Assembly: GCA_963576565.1 (NCBI GenBank)
Contig: OY755042.1
Coordinates: forward strand, 2,188,001 to 2,252,000
Length of the DNA: 64,000 nucleotides
Source of the DNA: Aspidapion aeneum
Taxonomy: Eukaryota; Arthropoda; Insecta; Coleoptera; Brentidae
Direction: 5' to 3'
Position 1 is the first letter of the stretch, and every line of letters starts with the position of its first letter. Shown here piece by piece: positions 43,871 through 54,718 of this stretch. The notes under the pieces are model-generated. The model did not search any database. It worked only from the letters and a program-made list of their open reading frames with translations, and was not told the origin of the DNA. The position numbers and the translations under genes are program-made.

Positions 43871-44890
43871 AAGTCCCAGGATGGAATCGTTTGAAACCCT
43901 GTGACGTCAAAAGTAGGAGAAAATTCGTTAAATATCCATTCGTTTAACCAAATCCTAAACCGTTGGATTGAGGCTTTATAAAAATAGGGTATAAAACTTT
44001 TAATTTTATGTATATGATCACATCCCATAAACGGATACTTTTTCAATTAAAAATATTAACATTTATGTTGCGCAAATTCTATTGGAATCGCACAGTGGGC
44101 CACTGAAGGATCCAGTTGGATTTACTTTTTTTAAATAAACCGACCCTTAGTGGCGATGTCGCCCCTTTCCTTTTTCCTCTGAATACAAATGCACCTTCTG
44201 TGATGTATTATAATTTTAAGCAAAATATTTTTTGATTTTACCATATAGGACCCAATTTAAACCCTCGCGCCCTTTATTTTAAAGGTTAGGGTCACACCTA
44301 CCGACCCTACATCTTTACTTTTTGCTCTGCACAGCAATAGTTTTGTATTGTCTATCTAAAACGGAATTCTTTTGGGAAAGTTAGTGTGCCGCTGTCTTGG
44401 TGCTGTCAAAAAATTTCCAAAGTGCAGTTTTAAAAGAACAAAACAGTGCACTGGTGAACCAAATTCATTATATTATAGCAGAGAAATGTAAGGGTAGATA
44501 ATTTAACCCAACCCAACCCTACTTAAGCTACCCTTACATTTTTCTGATATGGATGGACATTATTACGCCTGCTTCATATTAGGCAGATCATCCGCGACCG
44601 GCAGTGTGTCGATTTATTTTGTCACATTGAAAAAGAAGAGTCGGCCCATCAGCGGTTGTGGACGATCCACCAAATGCGCATGGAAAGGCATTTACCTAAT
44701 ATTAAATACAACCCTGCTCACGCATTTATTTTTTTTAACTTCGTTTTTCGCCGCTGTACAATTTCCAATGCTCCAAGTCCTGTTAATAATTTTCTTTTTT
44801 TTTTTTGCCTTAAAATATTGTATTTCCACTGGCCTATATTTTGGTGACTGAAATTGTTTTGTAAGTGTAATTTATATTTCATTGTTATAA
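43871..44890. other. Unannotated region with palindrome-family relic
   Basis: 44705-44830 matches the outer right arm of the 20.6-22.5 kb element (CCTGCTCACGCATTTATTTT, CTTCGTTTTTCGCCGCTGTA). Nothing else recognised. Confidence 0.55.
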
Positions 44891-45071
44891 CAGTGGCGTT
44901 CGCGGAAATAAATCCTGGGGGGGCTTGAGCGCGGACGGATTTGCAGAGATGGACCCTGGGGGGGGGGCTTTAGCGCAGATCAATACATTTTAATCTTGAT
45001 GTTTGGGAAAATTCATGTTTAAGGGGTCAATATTCTGTTATCCTGGCGGGACTTTAGCTCCTGCATACGCC
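44891..45071. mobile_element. Small hAT-like MITE
   Basis: Left end CAGTGGCGTTCGCGG, right end GCATACGCCACCG. Flanks TTGTTATAA and GTTTATAA are a likely degenerate 8-bp duplication. Internal CTGGGGGG runs. Confidence 0.6.
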
Positions 45072-46045
45072 ACCGTTTATAAATTTGGTTTCAAAGTAAA
45101 TTTCTAAAATAAACATTGTACAATTTTGAAAACCTTTGGCTTTTTTTTTCGTAAGGCGTGCATTTTTATTTTATTTTTAGAAGTTCCAATACCCCTAAGT
45201 AGTTTAAAATATCAAGTTGCTGCCCAAAAGTAAAGCATCAAAGCAAAGTCACAGTGTAAAAAATCTACCAGAAAGTAGTTGTTTTATGTCAAATAAATCA
45301 ACTGTGTGTTTGTTACTTTATCACTTACTAGTATCAAGGGTAAATTTGGTAACTTATTTTATAAATGTTCCGCAAAAATAAAGTAAATCCATTGAGTAGA
45401 AAGGTTATTGTTTTTGATGAAATGTATTATTTGGGTGTATTTGGACCTATCTTAGCAATCTGTTTTAACGTCTGTCCGTGTGTGTGTACAGCGGCGTATT
45501 TGTAGGGTCAAGATAGTTTCGCATTGCCGGTTCTGTTTTATTTTGAAGATGTTGTTTTACACAGTATGAAGGTACCTAAACTATATATATTTATGTAATT
45601 AGAATTAAAAAGTTATGCTGCAAACTATCTTGAAACTGTATCATTATTAAATAGATCTTTAGACTGTGTTAAAACCACATTTTTAAAATAACAACGAGCC
45701 ACCAATACGAAACCGAGGAAAACATGTCAAAAATTATAACCAAAAAATAGAATATCAGAGTTAGGCTTGCTTGACGATAAGTGACCTTAGTTTGGACGCT
45801 CGAGCTTTTGAAATCCGATCACAGCGGTGCCACCGCTCAGCTCTGCCTTGTTGTGTGTGAATCAGCTGATCGTTCTCGTATTTTCTGAAGTTTACATTTC
45901 TACGGCTTTTACAAAAGTTTTGTTTGTATATGTGGCAAATTGTACCGGCTATACACGCAAGTTCAATAATTTATCACCTTAAGGCGACAAATTCGATTCA
46001 GCCAATTTTTTAAGCAAAAGACAACAAGGCAAAATATTTAAATAT
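45072..46045. other. Unannotated spacer left of the BEL element
   Basis: No gene recognised. 45400-45500 resembles the split element near 35.7/37.1 kb (TATTTGGGTGTATTTGGACC, CTGTCCGTGTGTGTG). Confidence 0.45.
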
Positions 46046-46050
46046 CAGTC

Positions 46051-46252
46051 TGGTTGGGGGCTAGCTTTCCTGTGATGTCGTGGTGGTTACCAGGAATAAA
46101 CTGCACAATTATTTTGGACTGTATCTCATTTATTTAAATATAAAATAACGTAAAACAAAATTTTGCTTGTGACAACAAGATGTCATGCTATGGAATCATT
46201 TTTACAAACCTAAAGGCGGCGTTGCCGTACTGCAATATTAGATTTCCTAACA
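46051..46252 (-). repeat. BEL/Pao 3' LTR
   Basis: 202 bp, plus strand TGGTTGGGGGCTAGC...TTTCCTAACA (TG...CA on either strand). Pairs with 52383-52584. Confidence 0.95.
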
Positions 46253-46255
46253 TAG

Positions 46256-46265
46256 TCCCCCTCTT
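46256..46265 (-). other. Polypurine tract
   Basis: Minus-strand AAGAGGGGGA, three bases before the 3' LTR; it would prime plus-strand DNA synthesis. Confidence 0.8.
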
Positions 46266-46377
46266 GAAAGGCTAGGCTTTCAAAAGTTTAAAAATTATGA
46301 ACAAAACAAATATATATATGCTTATAAACTAAATCTATAACATATCAAAAATCGTCGAATTCTGGAAACAGTTGTGG

Positions 46378-49300
46378 TTATAGCTCTGGATAATCAATTG
46401 GTAGTGGGACAATCTTTGCAACAGCGCGCTTGAAGATCCCATTTTTTGTTTTAATGCTGACTACCCGTGTTACTTTATCAGCACCAGGATGTAGTTCACA
46501 AATTCGCCCTAAGGGCCAAACCATTGGAGGAATGTTATCTTCTTTCATCAATACCAGTTGGCCAACATCAAGACTTGGAGCATTAGACCTTGAACCATGC
46601 CACTTGTTTCGTTGATGGAGTTGATTCAAATACTCCATCACCCAGCGACTCCAAAAATGCTGCCCCATTTTCTGCAGCATTAAATAGCGTTTTGTAAAGT
46701 TCATCTTCGTCTCCATCAGGTTTCTTTCTGGTAAAGCTGTTAATGATTGTCCAATGATCAGATGAGCTGGCGTTAATGCTTCACAGTCACCAGGATCGGA
46801 AGACAAGGGAACGAGAGGCCTAGAGTTTAAAATTGCCTCAACCTGACAGGCTAGAGTATAAAATTCTTCGTAATTTAGAAGAGTATTATTAAGAATACGC
46901 TTAAGGTGATGTTTTACGGATTTCACAGCTGCCTCATGTAATCCACCGAAATGTGGAGAACGTGGCGGTTGAAAATGCCATTCTATTTTTGACTCATTTA
47001 GGTAGTGTTGAAATCGCTCTTTATAAACTAAATTTTGCAACGCTAGCATTTCGTTGTTAGAACCAACAAAACATGTCGCATTATCGGAATATATCGCAGT
47101 GCAAAAGCCTCTTCGGGCTACAAATCTTTTCAGAATAGCTAAGAAACCATCACTTGAGATATCTGTTACCAACTCTATATGGCAAGCTTTGGAAGCTAAG
47201 CAAACAAATACACAAATATAGCCCTTTATAGTCCTATTTGTCCTTAGCTTACCGTCCTTTAAAATAAAAGGCCCTGCGTAGTCAACAGCAACCCGAAGAA
47301 ATGCACGCGCAGATGTTACTCGGTAACTTGGCAAGTTTCCCATTCGGGGTTCAACATAAGTATATGGATTTGCTTTAAAACATGAAATACACTTGCGTAC
47401 AAAATTTCTTATTATTTGTTTACCGTTTATCGGCCAATACTTCTGACGTACGTGTGCCAACGTACCCTGAACACCGGCATGTAAGCTACGTTTGTGCTCG
47501 AAATCAATTATCAAATTCGTTAACGCGTGTTTTGATGGTAAAAGTATTGGATGCTTTCCGTCATAATCCAGATTTTTAGAATTTTGGCATCTACCGCCTA
47601 CTCTTATGATGCCTTCTTTGTCAATAATTGGCGATAAAGACTTCAAATTACTTTTGTTCGACACAATTCCAAATTTTTGCAAATTGTCTAAATCAATTAA
47701 AAAAGATTGTTTTTGAGCTATTTTTATTAGACACATAAGACTACTCTCGATTTCAAAAATAGTAAAACATCCAACACGTCTTTTTTCGATATATTTAAAA
47801 TATTTTAAATTATTGTAAAACCGAATTACAAATGCAGTAACACGAATCAATTTGAAAAGATCAGAAAATTTCGAAATAATGTCAAATTCGGGTAATACTT
47901 CAACCTTTAATGAGATTTTTGACTCAGGCACATTCTTAGACTGAGCAAAATTAAATATATTACAATTTTTTGGCCAATTGTCAGTATTAACCAAGAATTT
48001 AGGACCATGTAGCCACAACTCTGAATTGATTAAATCCTTGAGACTTGAACCGCGTGAAATGATATCCGCAGGATTATCTTGTGATGCTATATGGTTCCAA
48101 TCTTCTATTTTTGTAAGCTGCTGAATTTCTGCAACTCTATTTGAGATAAACGTCTTCCATGTTCTAGGCTCTTTGGAGATCCAACATAATACGATCGTGG
48201 AGTCTGTCCATAAAAACATACGTTGTGTTTTGAGATTTAAAGCTTCAACGCATTTTGCAATTAAACGAGAAAGCAAAAGGGCGCCCAGCAATTCGAGTCT
48301 TGCCAAGCTGACTGATTTAAGAGGACTCACACGCGATTTTGCACAAAGAAGATGACATTCTGATTTACCACTAAAATCTGTTGATTTTAAGAAAATACAG
48401 CAAGCATATGCCTTTTCGCTGGCATCGGAAAATCCGTGAATCTCAATTATTTTTGGGTTTTGGACTAAAACATGTCGAGGGATATGCATCGAACCCACTT
48501 GGGAAATTTCGTTCTTAAGTTCTAACCACTCATTAAGCAAATCATTAGGAATATCATCGTCCCAGTCGAGTTTTAACATCCAAAGTTTTTGAATGATTAG
48601 CTTTGCTCGAATTGAAATAGGACCAAGAATTCCCAAAGGATCGAAAATTTTAGCAACGAAACTAAGTATTGTTCTCTTGCTACACTTTTCAGAACAAGTA
48701 GAAATTAGCTGTGAGTTATACTCAAATACGTCCTGGGAGGGTATCCATGAAATTCCCAATGTCTTGACACTAGAATCATCTGTGATTGAATATTTTGAGG
48801 CACCTTGATAGTCTAAAGCTATGTCTTCAAGTACTGCAGCTGAGTTTGATTGAAATTTACGTAGTTCGAAACCGTAATCGGATAATATTTTACAAATATT
48901 TTTTCTCAACGTAATAACTGATTGATCATCTGTACCACCAGTTAAGAGCTCATCTACGTAAAAATCAGATCCAATTATTCGACTTTCAGAAACATAGGTT
49001 TTCTGAGTATCAATGGAAATTTGCTTTAGACATCGCGTAGCTAAGTAGGATGCTGGAGCTGTGCCATAAGTTAATGTATTTAACTGATAGTGTCTTAATT
49101 CTTGGTCTGGTGATTCTCTCCAGACAATACGCTGCAAATTCCGTTCGTCTTTTTCAATTAGTATTTGCCTATACATTTTTGCGAGATCACCAATGAGGCA
49201 AACATTATGCTTTCGAAATCTAAGTAAGAGGGAAAACAAGTCATCTTGAATTGTAGGCCCTACTTTAAGAACACTATTCAAGGAAAGATTATTTGGTACT

Positions 49301-51753
49301 GACTTACATGCTGCATCATAGACTACCCTCAACTTAGTCGTTGTGCTGTCCGGTTTCTGAACACAGTGATGCGGTATGTAGTATATAGGGGTTTTTGATT
49401 CCAAGTCCCTTGGAATTTCCGACATATGATTTAGCTCTTCGTACTCTTTCATAAAATCCTTATAAGCTACAGCTAGGTCTGGGTTTTTTAATAATCGTCT
49501 TTCGATAGAATAAAATCTATTTATCGCAATTTCCTCGGTATTGCCTAATTCCGTGTGATTTACCTTTAGAGGAAACTTGACTATGAATCGGCCATTTTCA
49601 TCTCGAACCGTGGTTTCAGAAAAATAACTTTCACACTCAATCTCTTCCTGATTCATTTTTGAGCGAGGATGAGGTTCTACCTCTTCCACTAACCAAAATT
49701 TTTGCAAATCAAAATGATCAGTCCGATTTTTCGTGAAAAAACACTGAGTTAGCATGACGTCAGATTTAATTTTTTGGTTTTTATAAGGTACTTTTCCAGC
49801 TACGATCCAACCTAGCAAAGTTTTTTGCAAAATAGGAAGATTTTTTCCTAATTTAATCTGCCCTACGCAAAGCATATCATAAAAAACTTCGACGCACAAA
49901 AGCATGTCAATTTTGGAGGGCACATTAAATTCAGGATCTGCCAATGATAACTCAGAGGGAATGTTTAATTTTTCTGTATCAAAATATACTTGAGGTGTTG
50001 ATTCTGTAATACTTGGCAAAACGTAAAAATCTAAATTAGCCCTGTATTGCGAATTTTGAGAGGAAATGCTGATTTTAACCTTTTGGCTTATGTTTGTGGA
50101 CACTTCATTTATGCCAATTACGGGCAAATTTACTTTTTCAACCTTTAAATTTAGTTTTTTGAGCATCGACTCGGTAACAAAATTTGACTGCGAGGCGTTA
50201 TCTAGCAAAACTCGACACTGAATTGAATTTCCTTGGCTGTCCTTTGCATTGACAAGAGCAGTTGACAGCAAATTAAAGGTATTTACATTTTGACACGGAT
50301 GAGCTACGATATTTGCTTGAATGCTGTTCGTTTCAGCGGGTTCCTCCGGTTTTTGTTCCGACTTAGAAACTCCTTCCGTTTGTTTGTTTTCGACAACTAA
50401 GGTTTTTGTAGCCTCCGGTTTTGGCGAACCTGATTGGTCACGCGATTGATGTAAAATCGTTGCATGTTTTTCCTTGCAAATTCTGCAACCATAGCCTTTG
50501 CAATCAGTTGTTTTGTGCCCATAACGAAGGCAACACGTGCAAAGTCTTAATTTTTTAGCTTGCGTCAATCGATCATTAACTGGCAATTTTTTGAATTCAT
50601 CGCAATAAAAAATGGAGTGTAAATTTTTACAATAATGACATTTTGGTTTATAAGTACTCATATCACTTGAGCTTGACACATAAGCCCTTGTGTTCTTGAT
50701 TTGATTCGAAGAAACAGAAATGTTAGCTTTGGTATCTAATGACTCTAAAAGCTGACACCTTTCTTCCATACATTCAATGAATTTGTCTACTGCGAGAGAA
50801 TCAAGTTTTCTAGCACAAATTTCCCAGTCCTTTTTTGACCCATTGTCAATTTTTGACACCAATATATGTACTAAAAGCCTATCCCAACCTTTAACATTTT
50901 CGCCCAGATTTTCTAAAGCGCGATAGTTTTTCAAAAATGTATTTAAAAAATTACGCAAACTCTTATAGCATTCTTTATTGAAAGATGGGTAATCTAAAAT
51001 TTCTTTGATGTGGGCATCAACTAAGACCTTTTTATTTTCGTACCTGCGCATAACTAAATCCCACGCTATCGGATAATTTGCATCCGATGGGCTTAAAGAC
51101 GCTATTATATCTTTTGCGACCCCCTTTAGTGCGCTTTCTAAATAATAGAATTTTTGTACGTTCGCTATTGTTCTATTATTATGAACTAATGAAACAAACA
51201 AATCTCTAAATCTTTGCCAATCCCCGTACGAGCCACTAAAAACCGGTATAGAGAGTCGGGGAAGATTTACTGCACTCGGCAACATCGCATGATGTGCATC
51301 TCCTGTCCCTGTACCAGGCCACATAGGCAGGGACCCTGGCCGTAACCCGTCGCTTTCACCATTTTGCAGCGTATGGGCTGCGGTCGACTGCACCGGGTTT
51401 AGTGTAGGCAATGGCGTATTTTTGGTGAATGTAGAGAGAATTTGATTAGCCTTTTCTAAGGCATTGTAATAACGTGATTCAAATTCTCCACGTTCATCCA
51501 GCTGTACAGCCTCATTAAAATCATCAGAAAAATCGCTTAAAAGCAAGTTTTCAAACTCAGTTTGCACTTTGTCAAATCTCGACAAGATGGTTTCAAAGCT
51601 CGCAAGTCGGGTCCTTAGATAACTCTCTGATCGACCTTTATTATAAAATTCATCAAGACAATTTTCAAACCGAGTCATTTCCGATTTTAAAACTGTTCGA
51701 GATCTTTTTATGGTTGAGAGTTCAACCTCTGGTGAAATACCGATAGAAGACAT
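46378..51753 (-). CDS. BEL/Pao Gag-Pol polyprotein, intact
   Basis: The frame opens at 51783; the first ATG is 51753 (residue 11 in this numbering). Domains: Gag region with PRLSIPVFSGSYGDWQRFRD (~175-265, DUF1759-like); zinc knuckles C382-C385..., CTCCLRYGHKTTDC and CRICKEKHATILH (~415-445); aspartic protease (A17) with LLDNASQ, D528; reverse transcriptase ~815-990 with D866 (LIGDLAKMYRQ) and FYVDELLTG at 941; RNase H with D1120 (GFSDAS), E1164, D1194 (LWTDST) and D1240; integrase HHCC zinc site H1430, H1435, C1465, C1468, then D1501, D1567, E1617; C-terminal DUF5641-like region (~1705-1795). These are Gag capsid, maturation, cDNA synthesis and integration functions in cytoplasmic particles. 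Oddities: YVDE where BEL elements usually have YVDD, and LLDNAS at the protease. No stop or frameshift. Confidence 0.96.
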   Translation of the reverse strand: MSSIGISPEVELSTIKRSRTVLKSEMTRFENCLDEFYNKGRSESYLRTRLASFETILSRFDKVQTEFENLLLSDFSDDFNEAVQLDERGEFESRYYNALEKANQILSTFTKNTPLPTLNPVQSTAAHTLQNGESDGLRPGSLPMWPGTGTGDAHHAMLPSAVNLPRLSIPVFSGSYGDWQRFRDLFVSLVHNNRTIANVQKFYYLESALKGVAKDIIASLSPSDANYPIAWDLVMRRYENKKVLVDAHIKEILDYPSFNKECYKSLRNFLNTFLKNYRALENLGENVKGWDRLLVHILVSKIDNGSKKDWEICARKLDSLAVDKFIECMEERCQLLESLDTKANISVSSNQIKNTRAYVSSSSDMSTYKPKCHYCKNLHSIFYCDEFKKLPVNDRLTQAKKLRLCTCCLRYGHKTTDCKGYGCRICKEKHATILHQSRDQSGSPKPEATKTLVVENKQTEGVSKSEQKPEEPAETNSIQANIVAHPCQNVNTFNLLSTALVNAKDSQGNSIQCRVLLDNASQSNFVTESMLKKLNLKVEKVNLPVIGINEVSTNISQKVKISISSQNSQYRANLDFYVLPSITESTPQVYFDTEKLNIPSELSLADPEFNVPSKIDMLLCVEVFYDMLCVGQIKLGKNLPILQKTLLGWIVAGKVPYKNQKIKSDVMLTQCFFTKNRTDHFDLQKFWLVEEVEPHPRSKMNQEEIECESYFSETTVRDENGRFIVKFPLKVNHTELGNTEEIAINRFYSIERRLLKNPDLAVAYKDFMKEYEELNHMSEIPRDLESKTPIYYIPHHCVQKPDSTTTKLRVVYDAACKSVPNNLSLNSVLKVGPTIQDDLFSLLLRFRKHNVCLIGDLAKMYRQILIEKDERNLQRIVWRESPDQELRHYQLNTLTYGTAPASYLATRCLKQISIDTQKTYVSESRIIGSDFYVDELLTGGTDDQSVITLRKNICKILSDYGFELRKFQSNSAAVLEDIALDYQGASKYSITDDSSVKTLGISWIPSQDVFEYNSQLISTCSEKCSKRTILSFVAKIFDPLGILGPISIRAKLIIQKLWMLKLDWDDDIPNDLLNEWLELKNEISQVGSMHIPRHVLVQNPKIIEIHGFSDASEKAYACCIFLKSTDFSGKSECHLLCAKSRVSPLKSVSLARLELLGALLLSRLIAKCVEALNLKTQRMFLWTDSTIVLCWISKEPRTWKTFISNRVAEIQQLTKIEDWNHIASQDNPADIISRGSSLKDLINSELWLHGPKFLVNTDNWPKNCNIFNFAQSKNVPESKISLKVEVLPEFDIISKFSDLFKLIRVTAFVIRFYNNLKYFKYIEKRRVGCFTIFEIESSLMCLIKIAQKQSFLIDLDNLQKFGIVSNKSNLKSLSPIIDKEGIIRVGGRCQNSKNLDYDGKHPILLPSKHALTNLIIDFEHKRSLHAGVQGTLAHVRQKYWPINGKQIIRNFVRKCISCFKANPYTYVEPRMGNLPSYRVTSARAFLRVAVDYAGPFILKDGKLRTNRTIKGYICVFVCLASKACHIELVTDISSDGFLAILKRFVARRGFCTAIYSDNATCFVGSNNEMLALQNLVYKERFQHYLNESKIEWHFQPPRSPHFGGLHEAAVKSVKHHLKRILNNTLLNYEEFYTLACQVEAILNSRPLVPLSSDPGDCEALTPAHLIIGQSLTALPERNLMETKMNFTKRYLMLQKMGQHFWSRWVMEYLNQLHQRNKWHGSRSNAPSLDVGQLVLMKEDNIPPMVWPLGRICELHPGADKVTRVVSIKTKNGIFKRAVAKIVPLPIDYPEL

Positions 51754-52364
51754 GTTTTTGATTAAATAATAATAAAAACACAACTAACTACTAGATTTTG
51801 TATTTTCTTTATTACACTATATACTTGAAATATGCTTCCTGCACTGAAAAAATATTCAGATAACACTCTGTTGCACCTTTTTCTAGGCAAAAGCCATGAG
51901 GAAAAGCGCTAACCTAATTAAGTCAAAAATAAATTGGTATTTTGCTTTAAAAAGCTTGATAAAATATGCTTTACTTTAAAAAGTTTAGCGAAATTGTAAT
52001 TAAAATACTTTTGCTTTCACTCTTATTAACGAGTTTAGCAGACTTCGATCCAAAGCATGACACTACATAAGGTTTATGACTGGTTAAAAACTAATGAAAT
52101 TTTAAGCAAAAATCGACCTTATCGCCATATAAACATGAATTATGCTACTTTATTTGTGATTTTAATGATTTTTTTATGCAATTTTTACAAAACTACTACT
52201 ATAAATCACGAAAACAATAACCTGTCTAAATTTCAACAATCCTAAAACTAGGTAGAAAGGTTTATTTTATTAAGGAAATAAGGGAACAATTCAAGGAGTG
52301 ACTGACTTCTTATTTATAATGGCGATTTGGACAGCTCTTACCAAGTGTTGTTTTCTGGGAAAAT

Positions 52365-52381
52365 ATCCGGTTCGAAGACCA
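52365..52381 (-). other. Primer-binding-like site
   Basis: Minus-strand TGGTCTTCGAACCGGAT begins one base after the 5' LTR. It resembles the complement of the tRNA-Tyr 3' end (from memory) with one base missing and one substitution. tRNA identity is an inference. Confidence 0.55.
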
Positions 52382-52382
52382 A

Positions 52383-52584
52383 TGGTTGGGGGCTAGCTTT
52401 CCTGTGATGTCGTCGTGGTTACCAGGAATAAACTGCACAATTATTTTGGACTGTATCTCATTTATTTAAATATAAAATAACGTAAAACAAAATTTTGCTT
52501 GTGAGAACAAGATGTCATGCTATGGAATCATTTTTACAAACCTAAAGGCGGCGTTGCCGTACTGCAATATTAGATTTCCTAACA
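52383..52584 (-). repeat. BEL/Pao 5' LTR
   Basis: 202 bp, differing from 46051-46252 at two sites (GTCGTCGTGG versus GTCGTGGTGG; GTGAGAACAAG versus GTGACAACAAG). Presumably holds the promoter, but I see no clear TATA box. Confidence 0.95.
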
Positions 52585-52589
52585 CAGTC

Positions 52590-54718
52590 AATATGTGGCA
52601 CTACATATTAGAGTCCTAGGGACACCTATTCGGTTTCTAAATTGTGGGCCTTACTAAAATTTAAGGGATGACAAAAAAACAACACATTTTGACTTTGACA
52701 CTGACGTTAAATTTTGCCTAAAAACACAAGTGGGCGGCTAGTTTTTCAATAGCAACAGAAAAAATAAAAGAATCGAGTAAATAACAAAGCCTATTTTTTT
52801 GTCAAAAACCAGGGGATGACATTTCATCTTATAAATAAAAACAGAAAAAAGTGTTTATTTACTGTGATAGAAAATACCGATAATCGCGAAGAAGAGTTAG
52901 CCACAATAGGATGGAACACATAATGTTACTATGAGCCTGCCTCCAAAACATCCAGTGCAAAATATATTTAAAGACCTTCCGATATCATTGATCCAGAATA
53001 TGAAAACGAAAATCTCCTGATCCACAGATGCTGCACAGGATAAGAAGCCCCCTTGGTGTTCTGTGATAAGAAGTAAAGTTGTCGGCAATTATTGTAAATT
53101 AAATATAATAAATAAGTTGTTTTTATTGTAGTACTTTATTTTTGTTTCCACAACCTCGTAGAAAAAATATTTTACCTACATACTTAACGAATGTGTGTGC
53201 GTCTTCCGCACTGGTTAGGTAAATTACTATTTCCTACGACCACATATGAAAATGTTGGATTTTACACGATTTGCATCCTCAGAAAACATTAAATTTCATC
53301 AGTGTGCAGAAATTTTTTCGCACGTGTTACAAGTACTTTCAGTACGTCGGCACATGTATGGAAAGTGTTTAACTGTCACAATACTTTTTCGCACATGTGT
53401 TGCAAACTACTTTCCCACACGTGCGGAAAGCAGTTTCATTTGATTTACGCAAAATTAAACACCAATTTTTACAAAAATTAGTATAGTTCAACAGTGTTCA
53501 TAGGAAAAACAGCGTCCATAACTCGACAGAAAGTAATTTATGTGTGAAATTTGTCACTTTCTTCTCTTGTTATGTAATAAATAAATGAAAAGGGCTTTAT
53601 TTTCAACTCAGCGAAGTTAAGCACAAGCTTCTGTTAACTGAGCATTATCCTAATTATCAAAAACTATCTTATAAATTGGTTCGTAATCCCGTGATTTTGT
53701 TTGTTACGCTATGGCCAGCCCTTAAAAAAACGTTTTGTAAATAGAAAAAATTGTGTCTTTAAATACATACTTATAATCATTTAACTTATATTAAACGACA
53801 TTTTATTTTTTCAAAATATCTGAAAATGTGAAAATCCGGGTCACGTGATCTTAGTTAAATTTTCTCAATCGAATTGACTTGCCCCCGGTATATGTGGGTG
53901 GCGCTTCAGTCAGGAGGTTGATGGCTCTTGTCTGATTTGGTGTCCTGCATCAAATATAAAATTGAGCACGCTTTTGTAAATTCTAATAGACAGTGTTTTA
54001 AAATATTTGATGTGTTTTAGCCATAACTTTTTTTTTATTTTTTGAATAAAATGATTTCGCGAAGAACTGCTAAGATACGTTTGTTAAAAATGCTTTAAAA
54101 AACTACCCCTCAAAATTTCGACGCGTTCCGCGTTCTTGTTTTCTATTTCTATGAGAACAAAGATTTGGCCAAAAAATGGGATATCAGTGTTGTCAGATGG
54201 TAAGTTTTCGAGAGAATTTTGTCTCCTTAATATCAAGTTAGGAACACTAAAATCAGTGTTGCCACCAAAATAGGATTCACAATGTCAAACGAATGGTGAA
54301 GTGATTTGTTACAAAAAAGGTTAGCTGGGTCAGTCTTGAAATAATGTATACTTTCTAAATACATTTTTGAATTAAAAATATTTTTGTTTTTTGGAGTTTT
54401 TCATTTTTATAAAATTGTTTGATAAAATACTTTTATGTACTATGTCTGGCTAAGATCGTAAAAAATGTTTTATAGGTTTTTTACCAAAAATAAAAATTAA
54501 GGAGTCCACGGAAAAGACATTTTTAACTACAGAAGTAACTTTGGCTCAAGAATTGTAAATTGGAGAATATGTATTACTTTCCGAGCTTAATTGCGCCAAA
54601 AAAGTTGAAATGATGAACACAGTAATTTATATATTTTTTTTTTAGTTAAATTAAGTAATATCCACAGAAGTGGCAAGAATGTCCACGGAAAGGACACAAA
54701 CTAAAACATTTTTTTTTT
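52590..54718. other. Unannotated region with GTGCGGAAAG motifs
   Basis: No gene recognised. 53180-53445 has repeated TTCCGCAC/GTGCGGAAAG-type motifs like the small MITE at 29.9 kb. TCCACGGAAAAGACA and related phrases occur at 54504, 54659 and 54680. Confidence 0.45.

Larger units (their letters stand above)
46046..52589 (-). mobile_element. Complete BEL/Pao LTR retrotransposon
   Basis: 6,534 bp between identical 5-bp duplications CAGTC (46046-46050 and 52585-52589). Two 202-bp LTRs differ at two positions by my reading. A polypurine tract and primer-binding-like site sit next to the LTRs, and a single uninterrupted Gag-Pol frame fills the interior. No envelope-like frame. LTR similarity implies a recent insertion. 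Confidence 0.96.

Noticed and set aside
43741..44046. 101-residue minus-strand frame
   Set aside because: No recognisable motif; overlaps the possible LTR/primer site in antisense.
46430..48808. Plus-strand frames inside the BEL element
   Set aside because: Antisense shadows of Gag-Pol.
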